Positions 1 to 8,488 of a stretch of 64,000 bases of DNA are shown here, in pieces. A program made the translations under genes and the position numbers. The stretch spans positions 1 through 64,000 of the forward strand of contig CALKPL010000019.1 in NCBI GenBank assembly GCA_937991645.1, read 5' to 3'. The stretch comes from UMGS1783 sp900555065. Its GTDB lineage: Bacteria; Bacillota; Clostridia; Oscillospirales; UMGS1783. The notes below the pieces were generated by a model. It was not told where the DNA came from. It worked only from the letters and a program-made list of their open reading frames with translations, and searched no databases. Numbering within the stretch: position 1 is the first letter of the stretch; every line of letters starts with the position of its first letter.

Positions 1-23
1 ACGGAAAAGTAGAAACCGACTGC

Positions 24-57
24 GAAGGGCGGCGCGTCGCGCCGCCCTTCTGTTTTT
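24..57 (+). terminator. intrinsic terminator of an upstream gene outside the window
   Basis: A 12-bp GC-rich stem (24-35 with 39-50) and a 3-nt loop are followed by a T-rich run at 51-57. No coding sequence remains on its left, so it probably ends a gene lying before the window. Confidence 0.75.
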
Positions 58-660
58 ACGGTACTGGGCAAACCGCGGCGCTGCTTTTCGCGGAGACGGC
101 GCGGCACGGCGGATTTTTGCGCAGGGAAAAGGCGCGGGCGCGGGCAAGGCCCGCGCGGGACAGGTACTTCGTTCGCCGGGGCCGGGCGGAAGCGTTTTTG
201 GGGGAGGACTGCGGCGCTTTTACGAGCTGGACTGCGGCGCGCGGCTACCCGCGCAGGGTTGGCTCTAGAGTGCTGAGGATTCCGCATTGCCGCCGGCGCG
301 CATACGGCGGCGCGGCCATCGGATTGCCGCTTAAATCCTGCGGCTATGGCGGGTAGGGCGGACGGCGCATGGCCCCGCGCAGGCAGTGCGGGGCCCGTTC
401 GCCTTTTGGAGCGGCCTGAAACTCCCGCCGCAAAACAGCGGGCAAATTCGGCCTGCGGCCTGGATGGGTCGGCCAGAAACCCGTCGACCGGGCATACGGG
501 CGGGGCGCCCCGCGCGTACTGAGAAGAAATGCGCGCGGGAACGCCGGACGCTGGTCCGAAAGCCGCCGCCGGCTTGAATTCCATAATAAATTGCAAAAAA
601 GAATGGAATATTTCTACTTCGAAGCACGACCTTTTGTTATACTGAGTCTACCTTATGGAA
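58..660. other. gene-free GC-rich spacer
   Basis: About 600 bases with no ORF that has a credible ribosome binding site or recognisable protein. Short GC-rich frames on both strands look like composition artefacts. The last 60 bases become AT-rich and contain TATACT at 638-643, a plausible -10 element for the UroD-family gene; no convincing -35 element is visible. Confidence 0.6.
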
Positions 661-676
661 AAGGAGCCTGTTAACG

Positions 677-1684
677 ATGAATATGCGTGCCTGGATGGAT
701 GCGTGGCGCGATGCGCCCGTTAAAAAATCAATGCCCGTTTTGTCCTTTCCCTCCATCAGCCTGCTGGGGATCACGGTAAAAGAACTGATCAACGACAGCC
801 GGCTGCAGGCAAAGGGCATGAAGCTGATTGCGGACAGGGTGGACAGCGCCGCGTCGGTCAGTATGATGGATCTGTCCGTCGAGGCCGAGGCGTTCGGTTC
901 GACAATCCGCGTCTCCGACGACGAAGTGCCGACCGTGATCGGGGCGATCGTCACGACGGAACAGCAGGCGCGGGATCTGGCTGTGCCGCCCGTGGGCGCG
1001 GGCCGGACCGGCAAGTATATCGAGGCGCTGCGCCTGGCCTGTGAAATGATTACAGACCGGCCGGTTTTTGCCGGCGTGATCGGTCCATTTTCGCTTGCGG
1101 GGCGGCTTATGGACGTTTCGGAGGCAATGATCAACTGCTATACGGAGCCGGAGATGGTGCACATCACCATGCAAAAGGCGGCGGCGTTCCTTACGGAATA
1201 CATGAAGGCGTATAAGGCCTGCGGCGCGAACGGCGTGGTGATCGCGGAGCCGCTAACCGGCCTGCTTTCGCCCGAGCTTGCCGCGGAGTTCTCCGAACCG
1301 TATGTAAAGCAGGTGATCGACGCGGTGCAGGACGACGAGTTTATCGTCATCTATCACAACTGCGGCAACAACACGATCGATATGATCGAATCCATCCTGC
1401 GCGTCGGCGCGGCTGGCTACCACTTCGGCAACTCGATCGACATGCGCACCATGCTTGAGAAAATTCCCGCCGACGTGCCGGTGATGGGCAACGTCGACCC
1501 CGCCGTGCAGTTTCGCAACGGGACGCCCGCGTCCATCCGGCAGGAGACGCTCCGGATTATGGAGGCCTGCTGCCCGGACTACCCCAACTTTATCATCTCC
1601 TCCGGATGCGATATCCCGCCCGCCACGCCCTGGGAAAATATCGACGCGTTCTTCGCCGCGGTGGCCGAGTATTACGCGAGGTAG
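677..1684 (+). CDS. uroporphyrinogen decarboxylase (URO-D) family protein, probable corrinoid-type methyltransferase
   Basis: This 335-residue protein resembles the MtaA/CmuA branch of the URO-D family, whose members move methyl groups between a corrinoid and a thiol, rather than true HemE. The zinc-site pattern of that branch is visible: His227 and Cys229 in YHNCGN and Cys311 in SSGCDIPP. The start is set by AAGGAG at 661-666, ten bases before the ATG. It is a single-gene unit, closed by a terminator just downstream. No corrinoid protein or activase gene lies beside it, so its methyl donor and acceptor cannot be deduced. The family call is firm and the substrate unknown. Confidence 0.85.
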   Translation: MNMRAWMDAWRDAPVKKSMPVLSFPSISLLGITVKELINDSRLQAKGMKLIADRVDSAASVSMMDLSVEAEAFGSTIRVSDDEVPTVIGAIVTTEQQARDLAVPPVGAGRTGKYIEALRLACEMITDRPVFAGVIGPFSLAGRLMDVSEAMINCYTEPEMVHITMQKAAAFLTEYMKAYKACGANGVVIAEPLTGLLSPELAAEFSEPYVKQVIDAVQDDEFIVIYHNCGNNTIDMIESILRVGAAGYHFGNSIDMRTMLEKIPADVPVMGNVDPAVQFRNGTPASIRQETLRIMEACCPDYPNFIISSGCDIPPATPWENIDAFFAAVAEYYAR

Positions 1685-1708
1685 GACGGCAAAACCAAAA
1701 GAAAACGG

Positions 1709-1741
1709 CGCCGCAGGAATGTACCTGCGGCGTCTTGTTTT
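1709..1741 (+). terminator. intrinsic terminator after the URO-D family gene
   Basis: A 9-bp stem (1709-1717 with 1724-1732), a 6-nt loop and a T-rich tail lie 25 bases after the stop codon. Confidence 0.8.
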
Positions 1742-2463
1742 ATGCAATCGCGCCGGCCGACGCCGGCGTTCCAGCCAAGGATAGAGGCGTTTTTGCGCAA
1801 GAGCAATACGCGGGGCTGGGACTGGATCCGGTTCCGGCGCATGCTGCGCGCAGTCGGTGTAATCCAGCGTGTCAGATCGAGCCGTCCCGTGCGCGCTCCT
1901 TTCATATTGTTGTACGGGTAATCTCATCGTTGCTTTGTTTCGCAATATACGGCCGGAAATAGAGTAAATAGAAATCAAATAACCTGCAGCAAAAGAGGAA
2001 ACCGGGAAAACAACGCGTATATCGTGACGCGCGCAACCGTGACGGGCGCGTTGAGCCCTTTCGGACGCGCTGGGCTGCGGCCATGGCGCGTCGGTACGAC
2101 GGGAAACATATAAAATTCCATGCGATTAAAAAAGGCAGACGGCCATCCGTCTGCCTTTTTGCGTTCTTTTTACTCGTAAAATTACCGGCTGTACCGGTGA
2201 AGCGCCTGTAAAAAGCATGTACAGCAGGCAACGCGCGCGTCGCGCCGCGAACAGGGTTCTTCGCCGGAACAGAGGGCTTTGTCCGCGCGGAAATCACCCG
2301 TTTAGGGGCCGCCGGGCAGGCGATGCAAGCAAAAATTCCATGGCTGCGCGTCCCTTTTTGGCTTGCCGGGAATTGGCCCTTGCCGGGCCTCCTCAGGCCC
2401 CCGGCTTAGCCTGCGGTCATGACTCGCGGGCTATGCCCCGCCCCCATATAGGCCGCCGGGCGT
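1742..2463. other. gene-free spacer between convergent genes
   Basis: About 720 bases between the plus-strand URO-D gene and the minus-strand prfB. Apart from the bidirectional terminator at 2131-2160, no gene or structured RNA is supported. Short frames here lack ribosome binding sites. Confidence 0.6.
2131..2160. terminator. bidirectional intrinsic terminator
   Basis: A perfect 12-bp stem (2131-2142 with 2147-2158) and a CCAT loop are flanked by A's on the left and T's on the right. It can work in both directions and probably ends prfB transcription coming from the right. Confidence 0.75.
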
Positions 2464-3579
2464 TCAGGCAAGCGTGCCGGCCTGGGCGGCTTTCAGATAC
2501 GCGCCCATGAACCCGTCGAGCGCGCCGTCCATCACGGCGTTGACATTGCCCATCTCAAAGCCGGTGCGGTGGTCCTTGACAAGGGTGTAGGGCATGAACA
2601 CGTAGGAGCGAATCTGCGAGCCCCAGGCGATCTGCATCTGCTCGCCCTTGATATCCTCAATCCGGTCCAGGTGCTCGCGTTCCTTAATCTCTATGAGCTT
2701 GGACTTGAGCATTTTCATCGCCACTTCCTTGTTCTGGTGCTGGCTGCGCTCGTTCTGGCACGCGACGACGATGCCGGTCGGCAGGTGGGTGATCCGGATA
2801 GCGGAAGAAGTCTTGTTGACGTGCTGTCCGCCCGCGCCGCTTGCGCGGTAGGTGTCGATCCGGATGTCCTCGTCGCGGATGTCGACCTGGATGCTGTCGT
2901 CAATTTCGGGAATGACTTCCAGCGACGCGAACGACGTGTGCCGCCTGCCCGAAGAGTCAAAAGGCGAGACGCGGACAAGCCGGTGCACGCCCGCTTCACC
3001 CTTGAGATAGCCGTAAGCGTTTTCGCCTGCAATCAGAAAACTGACGCTTTTGATCCCCGCCTCGTCGCCCGGCAGGCAGTCGAGCTGCGTAAACTTATAG
3101 CGGTGCGATTCCGCCCAGCGCATATACATGCGGTACAGCATTTCGACCCAATCCTGCGCCTCGGTACCGCCCGCGCCCGCGTGCAGGGTGAGAATGGCGT
3201 TGCTGCGGTCGTACTCGCCGCTGAGCAGGGTTTGCAGCGTCTGCGCCGTGATGTCGCGCTCCAAAGCGTCCGCCGCTGTCTCAATCTCCGGTTTGAGGCT
3301 CAGGTCTTCCGCTTCCTCTGCAAGCTCCAGCAGGGTCTGGAGATCCTCATACTGCGTTTGCAGCGAGAGGATGCCGTCCCGCTTCTGCTTGAGCGAGCTT
3401 ATGCGCTGGAATATCTTCTGGCTGGCCTCCGCGTCGTTCCAGAAGCCTTCGGCCGCTGTCTGCTGTTCCAGCTCGTTCAGTTCCGACGCGATCGCGTCCA
3501 TGTCGACCGCGCCGCGCAGTTCGCCGAGCGGGCCTTCCATCGCGGCGATTCTGCCGCGCAGTTCATCGTATTCTACCAT
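2464..3579 (-). CDS. prfB: peptide chain release factor 2
   Basis: RF2 recognises UAA/UGA stop codons and triggers hydrolysis of peptidyl-tRNA. The 371-residue product has the RF2-specific SPF tripeptide (205-207) and the catalytic GGQ loop (250-252). The start ATG at 3579 is chosen because AAGGTGG lies 6 bases upstream; a longer in-frame extension has no such site. In many bacteria prfB needs a +1 frameshift at an in-frame UGA near codon 26. Here the matching stretch LRGAVDMDA reads through with no stop, so that autoregulation is absent. It lies downstream of rsmI on the same strand but has its own good promoter. Confidence 0.97.
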   Translation of the reverse strand: MVEYDELRGRIAAMEGPLGELRGAVDMDAIASELNELEQQTAAEGFWNDAEASQKIFQRISSLKQKRDGILSLQTQYEDLQTLLELAEEAEDLSLKPEIETAADALERDITAQTLQTLLSGEYDRSNAILTLHAGAGGTEAQDWVEMLYRMYMRWAESHRYKFTQLDCLPGDEAGIKSVSFLIAGENAYGYLKGEAGVHRLVRVSPFDSSGRRHTSFASLEVIPEIDDSIQVDIRDEDIRIDTYRASGAGGQHVNKTSSAIRITHLPTGIVVACQNERSQHQNKEVAMKMLKSKLIEIKEREHLDRIEDIKGEQMQIAWGSQIRSYVFMPYTLVKDHRTGFEMGNVNAVMDGALDGFMGAYLKAAQAGTLA

Positions 3580-3607
3580 TGTGTACCACCTTATTCGATA
3601 TGGGATT

Positions 3608-3636
3608 ATTATATAGGTTTGCGCCCGCAATGTAAA
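3608..3636 (-). promoter_or_regulatory. sigma-A-type promoter of prfB
   Basis: Read on the minus strand: TTTACA (3636-3631), a 17-bp spacer, then TATAAT (3613-3608). It lies 28 bases before the prfB start codon. Confidence 0.75.
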
Positions 3637-3679
3637 GGGCCGGCCCGCAATTGCGCGCCGCCGCCCGCACAGTCAGGCG

Positions 3680-4552
3680 TCAGGCCCCGCCGTCCGCACA
3701 GAAGAGGCGCTTGAGCCGCAGCGAGGCGGCGTAGGCTTCGTTTCTAGGGACGCCGCCGTCGGCCGCAAGCGCGGCCACGGCCTGTTTGAGCGAAAGTCCC
3801 CCCGCGACGATGAGCTCGGTCAGCGCCGCTTCGGGGGAGAGCGCCGGCCGCGCCGCCTGCGCCTGTTTTTCCGGTTCGGAATAAAGGACAAGCGTGTATT
3901 CGCCCTTGGATGCGTTGGGATTTTCCGCAAGCTGCTGCAGAACTTCCGCCGGACTGCCGCGGTAGACGCGCTCATAGCGCTTTGTCAGGTCGTTGCACAG
4001 GCAGACGCGGCATGATGGCAGAACCTGCCGGAGCTCTTCCATGGCGGCGAGAATGCGGTTGGGCGATTCGTACCCGACCAGAACCTCGATTCCGCGCTCC
4101 GCATAGTCGCAAAAGGCCTGCCGCAGCTCTTTTCCGGTACGCGGAAGAAAGCCGATAAACTGAAAACGCCCGCACGGGAAGCCGGATATGGAAAGGGCCG
4201 TGACGGCCGCGCATGGACCGCTGACGCCGACGACGTCGATTCCGGCCGCCGCCGCGGCCTCTACGAGAATGCTGCCCGGATCGGAGATACAGGGCGTGCC
4301 CGCGTCGGAGATCAGGGCGATGTTCCGCCCCTCCTGCAGGGCGCGCAGCAGCGTGTCGATCCGGGCGCGCTCGTTGAACTTGTGGCAGGATACGAGCTTT
4401 GCGCGCACGCCAAAGCGTTCGAGCAGGAGTCCGGACACGCGCGTGTCCTCCGCGGCGACGAGATCCGCTTCCGCAAGGATGCGCGCCGCGCGCGGCGACA
4501 TGTCCTCCAAATTGCCGATCGGCGTGGCGACAACGTATAATGTGCCCGGCAT
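3680..4552 (-). CDS. rsmI: 16S rRNA (cytidine(1402)-2'-O)-methyltransferase
   Basis: RsmI uses S-adenosylmethionine to 2'-O-methylate C1402 in the decoding centre of 16S rRNA. The 290-residue product begins with the typical strand LYVVATPIGNLED and contains AEDTRVSG and LISDAGTPCISDPG, signatures of the SAM-dependent tetrapyrrole-methylase fold. The ATG at 4552 follows AAAAGGAA and GGAGG; the in-frame ATG 39 bases further upstream is less well placed. The C-terminal region is the small helical domain usual for RsmI. It precedes prfB, so two translation genes are neighbours. Confidence 0.95.
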   Translation of the reverse strand: MPGTLYVVATPIGNLEDMSPRAARILAEADLVAAEDTRVSGLLLERFGVRAKLVSCHKFNERARIDTLLRALQEGRNIALISDAGTPCISDPGSILVEAAAAAGIDVVGVSGPCAAVTALSISGFPCGRFQFIGFLPRTGKELRQAFCDYAERGIEVLVGYESPNRILAAMEELRQVLPSCRVCLCNDLTKRYERVYRGSPAEVLQQLAENPNASKGEYTLVLYSEPEKQAQAARPALSPEAALTELIVAGGLSLKQAVAALAADGGVPRNEAYAASLRLKRLFCADGGA

Positions 4553-4593
4553 TTCCTTTTCCCTCCAGTCGGTAGTATGCCAACAATTCATTT

Positions 4594-4622
4594 ATTATAT
4601 TATATTTTCCCGACAATGGCAA
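4594..4622 (-). promoter_or_regulatory. promoter of rsmI, -35 box inside the tandem repeat
   Basis: Read on the minus strand: TTGCCA (4622-4617), 17-bp spacer, TATAAT (4599-4594). The -35 hexamer is part of the first unit of the 4612-4794 tandem array. Confidence 0.6.
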
Positions 4623-4794
4623 GAGGGGCTCGTGACAATGGCAAGAGGTGGCTCGTGACAATGGCAAGAGGGGGGGCTCGTGCAATAGCAAGAGGCGGCT
4701 CCCGACAATGGCAAGAGGGGCTCGTGACAATGGCAAGAAGGTGGGCGTGACAATGGCAAGAGGCGGCTCCCGACAATGGCAAGAGGGTGGGCGT
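4612..4794. repeat. tandem array of eight 22-25 bp repeats
   Basis: Eight imperfect units start at 4612, 4634, 4657, 4682, 4704, 4726, 4749 and 4772. Each begins with a form of GACAATGGCAAGAGG followed by a G-rich, more variable tail. Unit lengths vary between 22 and 25, so no single reading frame is kept. The array lies at the upstream end of rsmI. Confidence 0.9.
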
Positions 4795-5062
4795 TTGCAG
4801 CGGGGATGCGGCCGGCCGCGGCGGGGGCATGCGGCGTTTTGCTCACCGGCGCGGCTGTGCAGCGGGCTTTAAGGCCGAATGCGGTCGCTTTACATGGGGG
4901 ATTTGTATGCGCCAGGCGGGCCTTGCCCTGCCGGTAAGACGAGCGCGGTTCAGCCGGCAGGCGCGCCGGCGGTCCCATCCGGCTTTTTCGCGCAAAATAT
5001 ACGCGCCGGCCCGCGGGGTGGGTCCAATCTGTCCCGAAAATCCCCATGCTGGGCGAAACTGC
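4795..5062. other. gene-free GC-rich spacer
   Basis: Between the tandem array and the yfcC promoter there is no ORF with a ribosome binding site. Frames here are GC-rich shadows. Confidence 0.5.
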
Positions 5063-5091
5063 TTGAAAATCTCACTGAAATCATATACAAT
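5063..5091 (+). promoter_or_regulatory. sigma-A-type promoter of the YfcC gene
   Basis: TTGAAA (5063-5068), 17-bp spacer, TACAAT (5086-5091), 33 bases before the chosen start codon. Confidence 0.75.
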
Positions 5092-5124
5092 GGGGACAAA
5101 CATTTTCACTGAAGAGGGATGCAT

Positions 5125-6573
5125 ATGGAGAAAAAGGGGTTTTCCATCGGCGCGAAAACGTACTTTGCCACCGTCGCGATCCTGCTCGTGATTCTTGTTG
5201 CCGCCGGGATTTTGACGCAGGTGATCCCGCAGGGCAGTTTTGAACGCGAAACAGTGGACGGCAGAGAGGTCATTGTGGCGAATACCTACGCTGAAACGCC
5301 GGATGCGCCGCGCCTTCCCGTATGGCGGTGGTTTACCGCGCCGTTTGAAGTGCTGGCGGGAGAAGACGGGATTACGGCGATTATGATCATGGCGTTTTTG
5401 CTGCTGATCGGCGGGACGTTCCTCGTGCTCAATCAGAGCGGTATTCTGCAGTGTATCCTGTCCGCCGTCATACGAAAGTATGCGGCGCGCAAATATGTGA
5501 TGCTGCGCATTGTGGTGCTGATCTGTATGCTGATCGGCTCGGTGATGGGCATATTTGAGGAAGCCGTGCCGCTCGCGCCGATCCTCGTCGCGCTGTCGCT
5601 GTCGCTCGGCTGGGACTCGCTGGTGGGGCTGGGAATGAGCGTGGCGGCGTTCGGTTTCGGCTTTGCGGCAGGAACCCTCAACCCTTTTACGGTGGGGATC
5701 CCGCAGAGCCTGGCCGGCCTGCCGGCCTTTTCCGGGTTGCTGTTCCGCTTCGCCGTCTTTGCGCTCGTATATCTGCTGTTCTCCACGTTTCTTGTGCGGT
5801 ATGCAAAAAAAGTGGAGGCCAGACCGGAAGCTTCGCTTGTGGCGGATATTGACGGAAAACTGCGCGCGCGCTTTGCGTTTGAGGGCGGCGCCGGCTCCGA
5901 TATACAGGACCCTGCGCGCCGGCGGGGCTGCGCGCTGTTTCTGGGGGCGATCGGCCTTGTGTTTCTCTATATTCTCGTCGGCCTGTTCGTACCGGGACTG
6001 TCCGACTATTCCATGCCGGTTATGGCGGTGATGTTCGCCGCGGGCGGGCTGGCGGCGGGCCGGATAGCGGGCATGAAAAAGGGACTGTTCAAGGGTTTCT
6101 GCAGCGGCATGCTCTCCATTGCGCCGAGCCTTTTGCTGATTTTGCTCGCCCTTTCCGCCAAGCAGATTTTTTATGCGGGCGGTATTATGGATACGGTGCT
6201 ATACCATTCGTATAATCTGATTCAGGGTTCAAACCCCTATTTGTCGGTCACGCTGCTGTTTGGGTTTATTCTGGTGCTGCAGTTCTTTATCGCAGGCGCG
6301 TCAGCCAAGGCGTTTCTGGTAATGCCGCTGGTCGTGCCGCTTGTGGATATGATCGGCCTGACGCGGCAGACTGCGGTGCAGGCGTTTATCTTCGGCGACG
6401 GGTTTACCGACCTGCTTTTTCCAACGAATCCTGTGCTGCTCATAGCGCTGGGTTTGGTCGGAATCTCCTACGGCCGGTGGTTTAAATGGATCTGGAAGGT
6501 GCAGCTTGCGCTGTTCGTTTTGTCCGTGCTGGCGCTGTGGGCCGCGGTGGCCGTCGGCTACGGACCGTTTTAG
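5125..6573 (+). CDS. YfcC family membrane transporter
   Basis: A 482-residue membrane protein with about a dozen hydrophobic segments, resembling the YfcC / anaerobic C4-dicarboxylate carrier superfamily. Family-like features are the N-terminal helix followed by an extracellular loop with GILTQVIPQGSFER, and conserved helix breaks such as AAGTLNPFTVGIPQ and the C-terminal DLLFPTNPV. Of two nearby ATGs, 5125 is preferred because GAAGAGGG lies 6 bases before it and abuts the other. It is followed after 17 bases by a patatin-like gene, probably in one transcript. Family members carry organic or amino acids; the substrate here cannot be read from sequence. Confidence 0.88.
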   Translation: MEKKGFSIGAKTYFATVAILLVILVAAGILTQVIPQGSFERETVDGREVIVANTYAETPDAPRLPVWRWFTAPFEVLAGEDGITAIMIMAFLLLIGGTFLVLNQSGILQCILSAVIRKYAARKYVMLRIVVLICMLIGSVMGIFEEAVPLAPILVALSLSLGWDSLVGLGMSVAAFGFGFAAGTLNPFTVGIPQSLAGLPAFSGLLFRFAVFALVYLLFSTFLVRYAKKVEARPEASLVADIDGKLRARFAFEGGAGSDIQDPARRRGCALFLGAIGLVFLYILVGLFVPGLSDYSMPVMAVMFAAGGLAAGRIAGMKKGLFKGFCSGMLSIAPSLLLILLALSAKQIFYAGGIMDTVLYHSYNLIQGSNPYLSVTLLFGFILVLQFFIAGASAKAFLVMPLVVPLVDMIGLTRQTAVQAFIFGDGFTDLLFPTNPVLLIALGLVGISYGRWFKWIWKVQLALFVLSVLALWAAVAVGYGPF

Positions 6574-6590
6574 AGAAGGGGAGGACGCAT

Positions 6591-7454
6591 ATGACGGAGA
6601 CGCTGTGCCGTGCGGGCCTGATTCTGGAGGGCGGCGGTATGCGCGGCGTGTATACGGCGGGCGTGCTGGACTGTTTTCTGGACGAGGGCCTGTTTTTCAA
6701 CCGTTGCTACGGCGTGTCGGCCGGGGCCGGACAGGCGTGCAGTTACCTGTCCCGGCAGCGCGGCCGCGGTCGGGCAACGGCCATGGACTACCTGCGCGAC
6801 AAGCGCTGCGCGAGCCTGTGGAGCCTGCGCAGGACGGGCGACTACTTCGGGGCGGAGTTTTTATACGACCTTTTGCCAAATGAGATATATCCCTATGATT
6901 ACGACGCGTTCCAGGCGTATACGGGGACGTTTTACACAGTCGTTACCAACTGCGACAGCGGCGAAGCGGAATATGTTCCGGTACGCGACATGCGCAGGGA
7001 TATTATATATGTGCGCGCGTCGAGTTCTTTGCCGCTGCTTTCACGCATGGTTGAGGCCAGCGGCCGCCGTTACCTCGACGGCGGGATTGCAGATTCTATT
7101 CCGCTGCGGCGGGCCGAGGCCGACGGGTGCGAAAAAAACGTCGTCGTGCTCACCCGCGCGCGGGAGTACCGCAAGGGGAAAAACCGCGTCATGTTCGCCA
7201 TCCGCCGCAGATACGGCGGTTATCCGCGCCTGGTGGAGGCCATTGAAAGCCGCCATCTGCGCTACAATGAGACGCTGGATTTGATTCGGGAACGAGAGGC
7301 GCAGGGCCGCGCGTTTGTGATTGCGCCGGCGGCGCCGGTGCGGATCGGCCGGCTGGAAAAGAACAGGGGCAGGCTCATGGAGCTGTACCGGGCCGGTTAC
7401 CGAGACGCGGCGCGCCAGTTGCCCGCGCTGCGGGAGTTTCTGAATAAATATTGA
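6591..7454 (+). CDS. patatin-like phospholipase family protein (YjjU-like)
   Basis: This is a probable serine acyl hydrolase of 287 residues. The patatin catalytic elements are all present: the oxyanion motif GGGMRG (14-19), the nucleophile elbow GVSAG with Ser43, and Asp163 in the DGG motif, giving a Ser-Asp dyad. The start at 6591 follows AAGGGGAGG with good spacing. It lies 17 bases after the YfcC gene and before a terminator, so the two probably form an operon. There is no signal peptide, suggesting action on intracellular or membrane lipids. The true substrate is unknown. Confidence 0.9.
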   Translation: MTETLCRAGLILEGGGMRGVYTAGVLDCFLDEGLFFNRCYGVSAGAGQACSYLSRQRGRGRATAMDYLRDKRCASLWSLRRTGDYFGAEFLYDLLPNEIYPYDYDAFQAYTGTFYTVVTNCDSGEAEYVPVRDMRRDIIYVRASSSLPLLSRMVEASGRRYLDGGIADSIPLRRAEADGCEKNVVVLTRAREYRKGKNRVMFAIRRRYGGYPRLVEAIESRHLRYNETLDLIREREAQGRAFVIAPAAPVRIGRLEKNRGRLMELYRAGYRDAARQLPALREFLNKY

Positions 7455-7470
7455 TAAAATCGCCAGCTTT

Positions 7471-7513
7471 AGGACGGAGAGTAAGGGATCACCCCCGTTT
7501 CCCCGTCCTTTTT
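7471..7513 (+). terminator. probable terminator of the YfcC-patatin operon
   Basis: AGGACGG at 7471-7477 pairs with CCGTCCT at 7503-7509, followed by a run of T's. The loop is long (25 nt), so this is weaker than the others. Confidence 0.55.
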
Positions 7514-7649
7514 CGCTCTATTTATGTACGGAATATCCGTTAACAAATGCCGTCGCATCCCAAGCGGCGGGCCGGATCGGCCCGCGGGCAAAAAAAAATG
7601 GGCTGAATGGTTGGATTTTGGAGGGATGAACTGAAAAACGCAGGTCCTG

Positions 7650-7704
7650 TGCCACTAAATGGTAGCGTATATTCCCTTATAATGCCACAAAATAGTAGCA
7701 TATA
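7650..7704 (+). promoter_or_regulatory. paired operator sites flanking a -10 box, promoter of the XRE gene
   Basis: Two 22-bp copies (7650-7671 and 7683-7704) share the half-palindrome GCCAC-N6-GTAGC at a 33-bp period, about three helical turns. A TATAAT box (7678-7683) lies between them. The arrangement suggests repression of the following XRE gene by its own product. Confidence 0.6.
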
Positions 7705-7719
7705 CATGAGGTGGCAGAT

Positions 7720-7944
7720 ATGTATTTTCGAAGATTGGAGGACCTGCGGGTCGACCACGACAAAACCCAGCAACAGATCGCCGATATTCTGCATTGCAAA
7801 CGGGAGGTCTACCGGCGCTACGAAAAGGGTGAGCGCGAGATTCCTGTCTGGGCTCTGATTCGTCTTGCAGAATATTACAAGACGAGCGTGGATTACATCC
7901 TCGGACGGACCGAGAACAAGGATTGGCCTGTAAAAAAGACATAA
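7720..7944 (+). CDS. small XRE-family helix-turn-helix regulator
   Basis: A 74-residue Cro/C1-type DNA-binding protein that is almost all HTH domain: a first helix, then KTQQQIADILHCKREVYRRY as the helix-turn-helix, then the GER and PVWALIRLAEYYKTSVDYILG helices typical of the family. The ATG at 7720 is chosen since GAGGTGG lies just before it; a GTG nine bases upstream would overlap that site. It stands alone between a terminator and its own strong terminator, behind two copies of a likely operator, so autoregulation is likely. Its other targets are unknown. Confidence 0.85.
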   Translation: MYFRRLEDLRVDHDKTQQQIADILHCKREVYRRYEKGEREIPVWALIRLAEYYKTSVDYILGRTENKDWPVKKT

Positions 7945-7947
7945 AAC

Positions 7948-7977
7948 AAAGCGGCGCGCTACGGCGCGCCGCTTTTA
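7948..7977 (+). terminator. intrinsic terminator of the XRE gene
   Basis: A 9-bp all-GC stem (7951-7959 with 7964-7972) is flanked by A's and followed by TTTTATT. Confidence 0.85.
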
Positions 7978-8488
7978 TTCTGTACGATCGGCATGCGCGT
8001 TCACAGGGAGCGAAACCGGGGCTGCAAAAGCGACGGGCGGACTCCGCTGCATACGGCGCGCGCGGCGCGCATATGTGCCCCGCAGGGAAACGCGCCCGGC
8101 AGGGCGCGCCCGCAGCCTGAACGACAACCGGAGGAAATGGTTTAACGGCGTTCCGGGGCGCGCGGGTCCAGTATGACGGATTGGGCGGCGCGCAGGAGGG
8201 GGGAATCGCGGGCCGCCCGGATTTAAACGAGCGGCGTCCACGCCGGTAAAATCATACCGGCTGTCCGGAAGGGGAATTGTGGAAACGCGCCAGTGTAAAG
8301 CCCTGCGAAGCGCGCGCGTCCGCGCCCTATGCATCGTGGATGGAACGGTACGGCGCGGCGTTCCCGGTAGCGTGCCGGGACGAAGCGCCGCGCCTGCGCA
8401 CAAATGCGGCAGGCGCGGCGGGACTGGAGAATATATACAGTACGGCATTGGCGCGCAGGACTTTTGCGCGCGCCTGGCGTTTACGCGG
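7978..8488. other. gene-free GC-rich spacer
   Basis: About 510 bases between the XRE terminator and the mnmA stop. Frames covering it lack start signals. No clear terminator for the mnmA operon was recognised. Confidence 0.5.

Noticed and set aside
4612..4794. CRISPR array
   Set aside because: The units are directly adjacent, without unique spacers of constant length, and no cas genes are near.
4595..5047. Repeat-encoded minus-strand ORF with CHCHEP-like text
   Set aside because: The repeat units vary from 22 to 25 bp and do not keep one frame; it also overlaps the rsmI promoter.
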